Both the position numbers and the translations under genes were made by a program. A DNA stretch of 5,215 bases. It comes from Marinagarivorans sp. UBA5870. GTDB lineage: Bacteria; Pseudomonadota; Gammaproteobacteria; Pseudomonadales; Cellvibrionaceae. The stretch is taken from positions 10,310-15,524 of the forward strand of contig DJFO01000118.1 in NCBI GenBank assembly GCA_002432555.1, read 5' to 3'. Positions 1 to 4,767 of the stretch are shown piece by piece. Within the stretch, counting starts at the first letter, position 1. Every line of letters starts with the position of its first letter. The notes under the pieces are model-generated. The model saw only the letters and a list, made by a program, of their open reading frames with translations. It was not told the origin of the DNA and made no database searches.

Positions 1-692
1 TGGAAAATCGGCCGATTTCCATTTGCATTTGTTGTGTCGCCCCCGGTAATGTTCCAATGGTTGGCCGCAACATAATTTGTAAAAGACGAGGCGTAGGCAC
101 CGTTGACGCCGGAACAGTGGGTTCCCGCAACCGTGCCGCCGGCCGCAAGGGTCGTGGACAGGTTATCCCCGGTTGCGTGCGCGACAATCTCGGCCGGGGT
201 CGGCAAGCCGCCCTTCCCCACCGCCATTTCTTTTAGCTCTATGTCCTTCCCGTCGGTCGTTAGACCTGCAAAGAAAGGCTGCATGCTTGTGCTGGTAAAA
301 GGAATGTGGCCGGTGACGTTGATCACCGGATCGATGATGACCTCCGATTTGTTCGCCCAGTACCGCAGAGTGCCATTGACCAAGTTCAAAAGCACCCAAA
401 TTTCATAAGTGGTGCCGGCCACCATTGTGGTGACAAGCGTATTATAAGTGTTGCGGGAGTTCGTGCGGAAAAGCGCCTGAATTGCCGAAGGGCCTATTCG
501 TATGGCTCCAGCACCAGACGGGCTCGCGTGCGTTGACATGATTACGGTGGTCGTGACTGTCGGCGCCGGAGCCACAAACGTCAGCATGAACCACGCTTGC
601 GTCTCCGACTGAAAATTGGGCGTTGACGCAATAGCGGATGCAACCTGCCACGCATTTGCTGTCGTAGGGTTGCCGTAAACTAACGCACTCAT
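1..692 (-). CDS. Phage virion/tail-associated protein, N-terminal 230 residues (runs off window)
   Basis: This reading frame starts with ATG at 692-690 and stays open to the window edge, giving 230 complete codons without a stop. It begins two bases after the TAA of the tail-spike gene, so it is almost certainly translated from the same message. No family is recognised with certainty. Residues 1-165 are rich in Thr, Ala, Val and Asn. Alternating hydrophobic stretches (AWFMLTFVAP, TTYEIWVLLNLVNGTLRYW, MQPFFAGL) look like a concanavalin/LamG-type beta sandwich, which phages often use in receptor-binding or decoration proteins. Residues 176-230 are Gly, Thr and Asn rich, like the start of a fibrous or repeat region. 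There is no signal peptide or membrane segment. That it is a real gene is well supported by the open frame, good codon use and tight packing. The tail-fibre or adhesin role is inferred from position and composition. The C-terminus is missing. Confidence 0.75.
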   Translation of the reverse strand, partial: MSALVYGNPTTANAWQVASAIASTPNFQSETQAWFMLTFVAPAPTVTTTVIMSTHASPSGAGAIRIGPSAIQALFRTNSRNTYNTLVTTMVAGTTYEIWVLLNLVNGTLRYWANKSEVIIDPVINVTGHIPFTSTSMQPFFAGLTTDGKDIELKEMAVGKGGLPTPAEIVAHATGDNLSTTLAAGGTVAGTHCSGVNGAYASSFTNYVAANHWNITGGDTTNANGNRPIF

Positions 693-694
693 TT

Positions 695-2284
695 TTATTT
701 GACTCTGCAGAATTCGTTTATCGCGGCCGTTTCATACCGCGAATCGCGGGATCGAATCGGGCGGCTTGTGAGGATTTGCATCATCGCGTCGTAATTGCCC
801 GCGCCTGTATCCTCCTCGATCAAATATCCGTGGTAGTTCTCGAGGGTCATCGGCTGCTGATACAGCGTTGAGTTCTGACTGTCGGTGTTCCACCGGCACA
901 TGCGGTTGTTTACTTGCGTCACTGAGCCGCCGCTCGGCGTTGTAACTAAAATGCCGTTGCGTCCGAGCGGAAAGCCTTTGCTCGCATAATCTGAGCCCTG
1001 CAGTCGAATGGTGTGGACTGAGTTGTTCTCGCTCACCCACGTGACCGCGGGGTTAGATACATAATGCTCAAGCCCGTAGATTGCGCCGGTGCAGAGCAAG
1101 CGCGGGGAAATTTCCGTGTTGCCAGTTGGGCCGTCCGAGCACGCGTTATTTCCACGGATCATTGGCCAACCTTCAGTAATCACATTTCCAATAAAGTGTG
1201 CATTTGCACTTGCGGACATTTGGCCGCCGAGCGAAGACCCGATTAACAAACCGACTGCGTTGCGCGCACAGAAGTTGTTGCGAACGATCGCGCCAGCGCG
1301 AGCTTGCAAACCGTGACTCGAAGATCTGCTAAAAATATTGTTCTGGTGGATCGCGGTGTCGCCGCCGGCTCCGTACTGATGATAAATAGAGTGACAGTAT
1401 TGGTTCGCCCCCGCGTCGACCACTGACGGATGCCAGCCGCCGTAATCGAAAACGCAATTCTCGGTCGTAAATTCGTGCACGTCTTGCACAAACATAGTCG
1501 ATGGCCGCGGAGCGTCGTACGTCGACGTTTTATGACTGTAGCCCCCGAAAGGGATATTCATAAAACTGAACTTGACGTTGCGCGGATACAGCGCCGCGCC
1601 GACTCGCTGCACTTCCCACTCTATGAACTCGCTCGTGCAGTCTTCAATGTGAATGTTTTGGTGACCTTCGTAGATCTGGATTTTTCCAGTTCCAGCGATC
1701 GGGTTGTGATTTGCCGCTGCTGGATCGTGCGGCGAATACCAAAAGTGCAGACCCGTGATCAAAATGTTGTCGCGGCCAATGTTCGTGCCCTGACAGTTCC
1801 AGAGGTTGGACGTTGTGAGTTCGATTACCGGGCGATCGCCGGTGCCGTACCAACCGACGACAAAAGGGAACGTCGACGAGAGACCGTCGCGAGTGTCGGT
1901 CTTCAGATTCAAATCGTAGGTAGCGCTCTTACCGAAACCGCGCTCGAGCAAAACGATGTTTTGATGCCCCGCGAGGAAAAGCGCTGCAGCCGCTTGCCGA
2001 GTAAGGACAGGCGTGTCCGGCGAAAGTCCGCGGCCGACGCCATCAGATCCGGCTTTGCTGCGGTAGATGATCCGGCTCTGCGAGGCAAGCTGTACATTGC
2101 GAAAGCCGGCGGGAGCCGTATCAAGCAGAGTTCCGCTGTACGGTGCAGATATCCACGTCGGATAGCCGGACCCAGGCTCGACCGGCGACAAAATGCCGCT
2201 CGGGTATTTGTACCAGCACTGACTTGCATACGGACCCGAACTGCCTGGAGCCATCCGGATCTTGCGGTCAATAATAATTGGCAT
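695..2284 (-). CDS. Right-handed parallel beta-helix tail spike / putative depolymerase (529 aa)
   Basis: The protein has the look of a pectate-lyase-like right-handed beta-helix. Around residues 78-100 the pattern AGSDGVGRGLSPDTPVLT resembles the usual entry into such domains (GxDGxxxGLSPxTPxxT). Repeating rungs then follow from about 170 to 425, with short strands ending in Asn, Cys or Gly turns: DNILITGLHF, NIHIEDCTSEF, EFTTENCVFDYGG, TAIHQNNIFS, GAIVRNNFCA, AHFIGNVIT, WVSENNSVHTI. Residues 1-75 are Pro, Gly and Tyr rich and could be a virion-attachment region. Residues 470-529 are a non-repetitive tail. There is no signal peptide. The family is typical of phage tail spikes that bind or cleave capsule or O-antigen, but the catalytic residues cannot be assigned from sequence alone, so enzyme activity is inference. 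The gene starts 6 bases after the lipase stop. Its Shine-Dalgarno is weak, and an alternative ATG at residue 11 is possible. An epimerase or lyase fold without depolymerase function is another possibility. Confidence 0.82.
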   Translation of the reverse strand: MPIIIDRKIRMAPGSSGPYASQCWYKYPSGILSPVEPGSGYPTWISAPYSGTLLDTAPAGFRNVQLASQSRIIYRSKAGSDGVGRGLSPDTPVLTRQAAAALFLAGHQNIVLLERGFGKSATYDLNLKTDTRDGLSSTFPFVVGWYGTGDRPVIELTTSNLWNCQGTNIGRDNILITGLHFWYSPHDPAAANHNPIAGTGKIQIYEGHQNIHIEDCTSEFIEWEVQRVGAALYPRNVKFSFMNIPFGGYSHKTSTYDAPRPSTMFVQDVHEFTTENCVFDYGGWHPSVVDAGANQYCHSIYHQYGAGGDTAIHQNNIFSRSSSHGLQARAGAIVRNNFCARNAVGLLIGSSLGGQMSASANAHFIGNVITEGWPMIRGNNACSDGPTGNTEISPRLLCTGAIYGLEHYVSNPAVTWVSENNSVHTIRLQGSDYASKGFPLGRNGILVTTPSGGSVTQVNNRMCRWNTDSQNSTLYQQPMTLENYHGYLIEEDTGAGNYDAMMQILTSRPIRSRDSRYETAAINEFCRVK

Positions 2285-2290
2285 CGGTCG

Positions 2291-2905
2291 TTAAATATCT
2301 TGGCTCATGGCGCGCAATGCGGATTCGTAGGCATCGATCGAGTGATCGGCCCAATTCGGGATTTTGTTGTTCGGCTTTATTGGGGTGAGCTGCACCGGCT
2401 GGCGATACCAGCGCGGCACATTGGTAACGATGTCGCTGCCGTGGCGGTAGCTTGTGACCGGGAAAACAATCTTTGGTCGAATCAGCGCGCAGGTGCGTGG
2501 GCAGCCGAATAGCACCGCCTCAATTACTTGGACGCCGGCATCGTGCAGGATAGCGCTTGCAATAAGCCCAACCGCGGCCCCGAGGGAGTGGCCGGTTATC
2601 ACTATAGACCCGGTCAGATCGGCATATTCCATCAGCGACCGCGCGACAGACTCGCCGCCGCACACGAACCCACCGTGTCCCCAGCCTATTGACTGGTTAT
2701 GGCGGGGCAAAACCCGCATATCGCGGATCACATCAAGCCAGTTAAAGCCGTCGAGCGCGGTGCTGGCTTCGGTGCCGCGGATCGCAATGTATGTAATTTC
2801 GTCCTGTCGGTGGATCAGGAACTCAAGCTCGCTTGATACCCCTACCCTTTCCGCATAGGCGCGGCTGCACAGCCGAGCGAGATCGGCGTGCGACAGCCGT
2901 GGCAT
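2291..2905 (-). CDS. Class 3 lipase-like alpha/beta hydrolase (Lipase_3 family, 204 aa)
   Basis: All hallmarks of a class 3 lipase are visible. YIAIRGTEA (39-47) carries the RGT oxyanion-hole motif. GWGHGGF (74-80) matches the family's HxGF block. VITGHSLGAA (102-111) contains the nucleophile elbow with Ser107. GSD (156-158) supplies Asp158 and WADHS (185-189) supplies His188, so the Ser-Asp-His triad looks intact. The family hydrolyses ester bonds of glycerolipids or related substrates. At 204 residues it is close to a bare catalytic domain. No signal peptide or lipobox is present, so in a phage it would stay cytoplasmic until the holin opens the inner membrane. It starts 3 bases after the lipoprotein stop and ends 6 bases before the tail-spike start, which implies coupled late expression. 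A lysis role at the outer membrane is inferred from position. A virion enzyme or a lysogenic-conversion gene is also possible. The family call is solid and the substrate is unknown. Confidence 0.9.
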   Translation of the reverse strand: MPRLSHADLARLCSRAYAERVGVSSELEFLIHRQDEITYIAIRGTEASTALDGFNWLDVIRDMRVLPRHNQSIGWGHGGFVCGGESVARSLMEYADLTGSIVITGHSLGAAVGLIASAILHDAGVQVIEAVLFGCPRTCALIRPKIVFPVTSYRHGSDIVTNVPRWYRQPVQLTPIKPNNKIPNWADHSIDAYESALRAMSQDI

Positions 2906-2908
2906 AAC

Positions 2909-3346
2909 TCAGCCGTCGATGACTGCGATGTAATTGAGCGCGGACTGCCGGACCCAGCCGACCGCGATCAGGGTTGTCGCAACGCTCTGCTCGTCCAGGG
3001 CATCTGCGTCGATGTGCTCCTGAATCCGCATTGCCAGCGTAGAAAGAAGCGACCGGTAAAGAATTTGATCGCCCGGTGTCAACTGGTCCCACCTGATCTC
3101 ATCCGTCACCGCTTCGTATACCGCGGCAAGGGCGACATTCTGATCGGAGAGCATGACGAGAGCTTTGTCGGACAGCTCAACGAGCCGCTCGGCGCGCTCC
3201 AGTCGTTCGTCGACGGGCACAGCTTCAATGGCTTTAATCGTGCCGACGTTGATCAGCAGTTGAATTGCGGGGTCTTCTTTCTGCAGTGACGCGCAGGACA
3301 TGAGCAGCAGGCAAAGCGCTGCCACCATGAAATTCAGATATTTCAT
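2909..3346 (-). CDS. Small outer-membrane-type lipoprotein of the lysis region (145 aa), function unknown
   Basis: The N-terminus is a lipoprotein signal peptide: Lys2, a hydrophobic core (about residues 3-16) and a lipobox-like LMSC ending in Cys18. Met at -2 is slightly off the common lipobox, but the rest fits. Ala19 after the lipidated Cys, rather than Asp, predicts sorting to the outer membrane. The mature part of about 128 residues is mostly helical by eye, with an amphipathic stretch near 38-70 (AIEAVPVDERLERAERLVEL) that could form a coiled coil. It has no C-terminal transmembrane segment and no Pro-rich Rz1-like stretch, so it is neither an evident unimolecular spanin nor a typical Rz1. 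The start is well supported by GGAG at 3356-3353, six bases upstream of the ATG. It lies 27 bases after the Tlde1-like gene and 3 bases before the lipase. Position suggests a role in lysis, perhaps as an outer-membrane partner, or in superinfection exclusion. Both are inference. Confidence 0.8.
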   Translation of the reverse strand: MKYLNFMVAALCLLLMSCASLQKEDPAIQLLINVGTIKAIEAVPVDERLERAERLVELSDKALVMLSDQNVALAAVYEAVTDEIRWDQLTPGDQILYRSLLSTLAMRIQEHIDADALDEQSVATTLIAVGWVRQSALNYIAVIDG

Positions 3347-3373
3347 GTGAAACTCCGGTGAAGACGGGTTGAT

Positions 3374-3736
3374 TTAGTAAATGACTTTAAGAATTCGGTC
3401 GTTTTGGGTGTGGATAAGCTCGCGGATGCCGAGCGCCAGAATAATGCAGCCATGCGAGGCAGTACCGGGCGCCTTAATCGAGTCGCCGTGAATCAAAAAA
3501 CTGGTTCTGCCAAAGGCGTTATGACCGCTCGGGGTGAGCGGCAATGCAAATTTGCCTACGCTATTGCTGTCGTACGGCTGGCCGATAACCCACAGTCCGC
3601 GAGGTATGGGACCCAGATTGCGGATCGCCTGCTGTTTTGGTTCGTTTTTGCCGTGGTCGAATCCGCTGTATCCAGTGGACAGAAGCTCGCCGCGATCATC
3701 CCACCAGTGGCCGGTGGACTGCGAATAGATGTGCAT
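3374..3736 (-). CDS. Tlde1/DUF2778-type L,D-transpeptidase-fold protein, probable phage peptidoglycan enzyme (120 aa)
   Basis: The whole 120 residues read as one DUF2778/Tlde1-type domain. Visible blocks are an N-terminal YSGFDHGKNEP segment (23-33), LGPIPRGLWVIGQP (41-54), GRTSFLIHGDS (76-86) and the catalytic signature GTASHGCIIL (91-100). Cys97 is the predicted nucleophile, with His83 and His95 nearby, as in the YkuD-type fold. Characterised Tlde1 proteins are type VI secretion effectors that trim or exchange residues on peptidoglycan tetrapeptide stems. Here the gene directly follows a holin and occupies the endolysin slot, so it probably attacks the host wall at lysis. Its ATG overlaps the holin stop (TGATG, sharing one A), a translational-coupling arrangement that fixes the start at 3736. 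The same frame stays open upstream but that part overlaps the holin gene. There is no signal peptide or SAR segment, consistent with holin-dependent release. The family call is strong. That it is the endolysin is inferred from context. Confidence 0.86.
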   Translation of the reverse strand: MHIYSQSTGHWWDDRGELLSTGYSGFDHGKNEPKQQAIRNLGPIPRGLWVIGQPYDSNSVGKFALPLTPSGHNAFGRTSFLIHGDSIKAPGTASHGCIILALGIRELIHTQNDRILKVIY

Positions 3737-4068
3737 CAGCCGTCTCGGAATTTGTCGGCGCGGGCAACGATTATGTTGCGGAGCAGAAATATGGTGCGGG
3801 TGCCGTAGTGGCCGGCAAGAGCCGTCAGCGCCACAGAGCCCCACTCGGGAAACTCCACCGCCTTTGCGAGACCATAAACAATAAACCCGGCCAGCATCGA
3901 GCTTGTTATGTCCGCAAAGAACTCCCTGAAGCTGAAGCGCTGCTTGCCGGTGCGCAACCGTTGCATGTATGAGACAAGGCCGCCCCACGCTGCAATCGCT
4001 ACAGCCAAAAGCGCGGACGATGTACTGAAGCCCTGATCAGCATTTGGCGGTAGGTTTTCAAGCGGCAT
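3736..4068 (-). CDS. Phage holin, three-segment, LydA/holin superfamily III-like (110 aa)
   Basis: Starting at ATG 4068-4066 gives MPLENLPPNA and a compact membrane protein. Hydrophobic segments fall at about 17-35 (SSALLAVAIAAWGGLVSYM), 56-72 (SSMLAGFIVYGLAKAV) and 76-97 (WGSVALTALAGHYGTRTIFLLR). Between the first two lies a basic stretch, QRLRTGKQRFSFREFF. The Trp-Gly in segment 1, the basic loop, the Gly-containing segment 2 and the GHYGTR motif near the end fit the LydA-like phage holins (Phage_holin_3_3), which are about this length. Holins accumulate in the inner membrane and open it at a set time, releasing the lytic enzymes. The frame is open further upstream to 4257, but that part is hydrophilic, overlaps the preceding gene and crosses the promoter and terminator, so I rejected it. 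It is the first gene after the late promoter and terminator. The Shine-Dalgarno is weak (GAG about 8 bases upstream), as is common for tightly timed holins. Confidence 0.85.
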   Translation of the reverse strand: MPLENLPPNADQGFSTSSALLAVAIAAWGGLVSYMQRLRTGKQRFSFREFFADITSSMLAGFIVYGLAKAVEFPEWGSVALTALAGHYGTRTIFLLRNIIVARADKFRDG

Positions 4069-4083
4069 ACTGATCTCGGGCAA

Positions 4084-4117
4084 TAAAAAAGCCCGATCTG
4101 CTCGCACAGTCGGGCTT
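4084..4117 (-). terminator. Intrinsic terminator in the late leader, tR'-like
   Basis: On the minus strand, AAGCCCGA (4117-4110) pairs perfectly with TCGGGCTT (4096-4089). The intervening bases can extend the hairpin as CTGT/GCAG closed by a GCGA tetraloop with one bulged A. The stem runs straight into a T tract (six T at 4090-4085, two of them within the stem). It sits about 35-65 bases after the predicted late transcription start and 16 bases before the holin ATG. It would therefore block lysis-gene transcription unless it is overridden, the expected role of a tR' terminator under Q control. The hairpin also has A residues on its other side, so it could work partly in both directions. Confidence 0.85.
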
Positions 4118-4155
4118 AAAAGGATTTGTGCCGCGTAAAAACCGCAGCTTGCATA

Positions 4156-4185
4156 AGAATACTGTCCAAGCGTCCAAGCTGTCAA
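4156..4185 (-). promoter_or_regulatory. Strong sigma-70 promoter, candidate late promoter pR'
   Basis: On the minus strand a perfect -35 hexamer TTGACA (4185-4180) is followed by an 18-base spacer and the -10 hexamer TATTCT (4161-4156), a 4 of 6 match. The predicted start is near 4150-4148. The only genes downstream are the holin and the rest of the late block, and an intrinsic terminator lies about 35 bases past the start. Together with the Q-like gene 600 bases upstream, this matches the lambdoid pR'-tR' arrangement in which constitutive short transcripts are made until Q modifies RNA polymerase. The spacer is filled by a tandem 8-base repeat that could be the Q-binding element. The hexamers are seen directly; late-promoter function is inferred. 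Confidence 0.75.
4164..4179 (-). repeat. Tandem 8-bp direct repeat filling the late-promoter spacer
   Basis: The minus strand reads GCTTGGAC twice in immediate succession (4179-4172 and 4171-4164), with no mismatch, exactly between the -35 and -10 hexamers. A dimeric or two-site binder docking here would contact RNA polymerase directly, and Q-binding elements of lambdoid phages lie in this part of the promoter. Chance duplication is possible because the unit is short, but its position between the two hexamers makes a regulatory role plausible. Confidence 0.7.
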
Positions 4186-4210
4186 TAGGTACAGTTGGTG
4201 TTTTATACAG

Positions 4211-4384
4211 CTATCGTTTTGCGGCGGCGTTGAGCGTTTCAATGACCCAGGGGGCAAGCTTTCCGCCGGACGCCTTTACCCAAAGAGCCTTGTCTGCGCG
4301 CTTGCAGCGCACCACCAACTGAGAGTCCGCGGTTTCGTCCTTGACCGCGTTCTGATTGCCTTTTTGGGCGCCTCGATTCTTCAT
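4211..4384 (-). CDS. Small basic protein, possible ribbon-helix-helix DNA binder (57 aa)
   Basis: A 57-codon frame from ATG 4384-4382 to TAG 4213-4211 encodes a basic protein (12 Lys/Arg against 5 Asp/Glu). The N-terminus RGAQKGNQNAVK is the flexible basic GNQNA-type leader seen in many small phage proteins. After it, QLVVRCK (22-28) could be a beta strand, followed by two helices (about 30-40 and 43-56, LAPWVIETLNAAAK). This strand-helix-helix order and size are those of Arc/MetJ ribbon-helix-helix proteins, though the similarity is judged by eye only. An AGGA at 4399-4396, 11 bases upstream, overlaps the stop codon of the preceding gene, so translation is probably coupled. It is the last gene before the late promoter. 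A role as a regulator of that promoter is speculation, and the function is otherwise unknown. Confidence 0.66.
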   Translation of the reverse strand: MKNRGAQKGNQNAVKDETADSQLVVRCKRADKALWVKASGGKLAPWVIETLNAAAKR

Positions 4385-4397
4385 CGTTTAGGGATTC

Positions 4398-4640
4398 CTA
4401 ATCGGCAGCAACCCAGCTTTCTGAGTCCGCATCAAAAGTCACCTTCACGACCTCGTCCAGACTGTCCCAACCGCTCTCAAAATCAACCGATCCGGTGCTA
4501 AGGTTCATGTAGACATCCTCTGACGTCTCAACGATTCGTCCGTGGTCTTTTTCGTCAACGAAGCTTTTTGCTTCTTCGACTGAGCTGACGCCGAATATTG
4601 GGAATATTTGTTCTGCCAACTGCAAGTAGTATGCATTCAT
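4398..4640 (-). CDS. Very acidic small phage protein of unknown function (80 aa)
   Basis: I do not recognise a family. The protein has 18 Asp/Glu and only 4 Lys/Arg in 80 residues, so its net charge is strongly negative. The N-terminal third (NAYYLQLAEQIFPIFGVSSVEEAKSF) looks helical. The C-terminal half, with short acidic strand-like segments and two Trp (W58, W76), looks like a small alpha/beta or beta-rich domain. The start is well supported: GAGG at 4652-4649 lies 8 bases upstream of the ATG in an A/G-rich tract. The stop is followed 13 bases later by the 57-residue basic protein, forming a two-gene unit between the antiterminator and the late promoter. Accessory genes are often inserted at this place in lambdoid-type phages. 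The charge would fit a DNA mimic or an anti-defence protein, but no motif supports that. Confidence 0.72.
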   Translation of the reverse strand: MNAYYLQLAEQIFPIFGVSSVEEAKSFVDEKDHGRIVETSEDVYMNLSTGSVDFESGWDSLDEVVKVTFDADSESWVAAD

Positions 4641-4699
4641 TTTTCTTTCCTCTTCCAGTTTCCGCCGGCTCGGGGGATCGCTTTGTGCTCTCCATGGTT

Positions 4700-4705
4700 A
4701 TAATA
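4700..4705 (-). promoter_or_regulatory. Weak promoter candidate (-10 TATTAT) ahead of the 80-aa gene
   Basis: On the minus strand TATTAT (4705-4700), or the overlapping TATAAC, resembles a -10 hexamer 60 bases upstream of the 80-residue gene. No good -35 hexamer lies at 16-18 bases. That position is instead occupied by a 13-base palindrome, so the promoter would need an activator or may not be real. The opposite strand reads TATAAT over the same bases, which would fire toward the antiterminator as antisense, also without a recognisable -35 box. Confidence 0.3.
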
Positions 4706-4719
4706 CTATCCGCCTTTGT

Positions 4720-4732
4720 TTTGCATTGCAAA
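4720..4732. repeat. 13-bp palindrome, operator candidate
   Basis: TTTGCA (4720-4725), a central T, then TGCAAA (4727-4732) form a perfect inverted repeat. It lies in the gap between the antiterminator and the 80-residue gene and covers the -35 zone of the weak promoter candidate at 4705-4700. The size and place suit an operator half-site pair for a dimeric regulator. AT-rich palindromes of this length also occur by chance, so support is modest. Confidence 0.35.
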
Positions 4733-4746
4733 TCTATTTGATCAGA

Positions 4747-4763
4747 GCCGACGAACGGTCGGC
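4747..4763 (-). other. Hairpin just after the antiterminator gene
   Basis: GCCGAC and GTCGGC form a perfect 6-base stem around a 5-base loop. It begins 4 bases after the TAA of the Q-like gene. No T tract follows on either strand, so it is not a convincing intrinsic terminator. It could protect the message end or attenuate transcription into the two small genes. Confidence 0.4.
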
Positions 4764-4767
4764 AGAT

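Noticed and set aside
103..536. Plus-strand frames near the left end, and short minus-strand frames there
   Set aside because: They shadow the partial virion gene on the minus strand, which is open over the full 692 bases.
1..2284. Diversity-generating retroelement variable region in the tail genes
   Set aside because: I saw no template-like repeat, reverse transcriptase or AAY-rich C-terminal variable segment in this window. The end of the left gene is outside it.
1430..2512. Long plus-strand open frame (360 codons)
   Set aside because: It runs antisense across most of the tail spike and part of the lipase, both of which have recognisable folds or motifs. Its translation is Arg-rich without domains, as expected for a shadow frame in GC-rich DNA.
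2454..3289. Plus-strand open frames opposite the lipase and lipoprotein
   Set aside because: They lack plausible start contexts and lie antisense to genes with clear motifs or a clear signal peptide.
3374..3736. Type VI secretion effector interpretation for the Tlde1-like gene
   Set aside because: No immunity gene, PAAR, VgrG or Hcp is nearby, and the gene is coupled to a holin. A lysis role fits better.
3374..3988. 204-residue version of the Tlde1-like protein
   Set aside because: The extra 84 residues overlap the holin gene, are Arg/Cys/His rich and lack family similarity. The start at 3736 begins the DUF2778-like domain and forms a TGATG overlap.
3736..4257. 173-residue version of the holin starting at 4257
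   Set aside because: The extra 63 residues overlap the 57-residue gene, cross the promoter and terminator, and precede the natural holin-like start at 4068.
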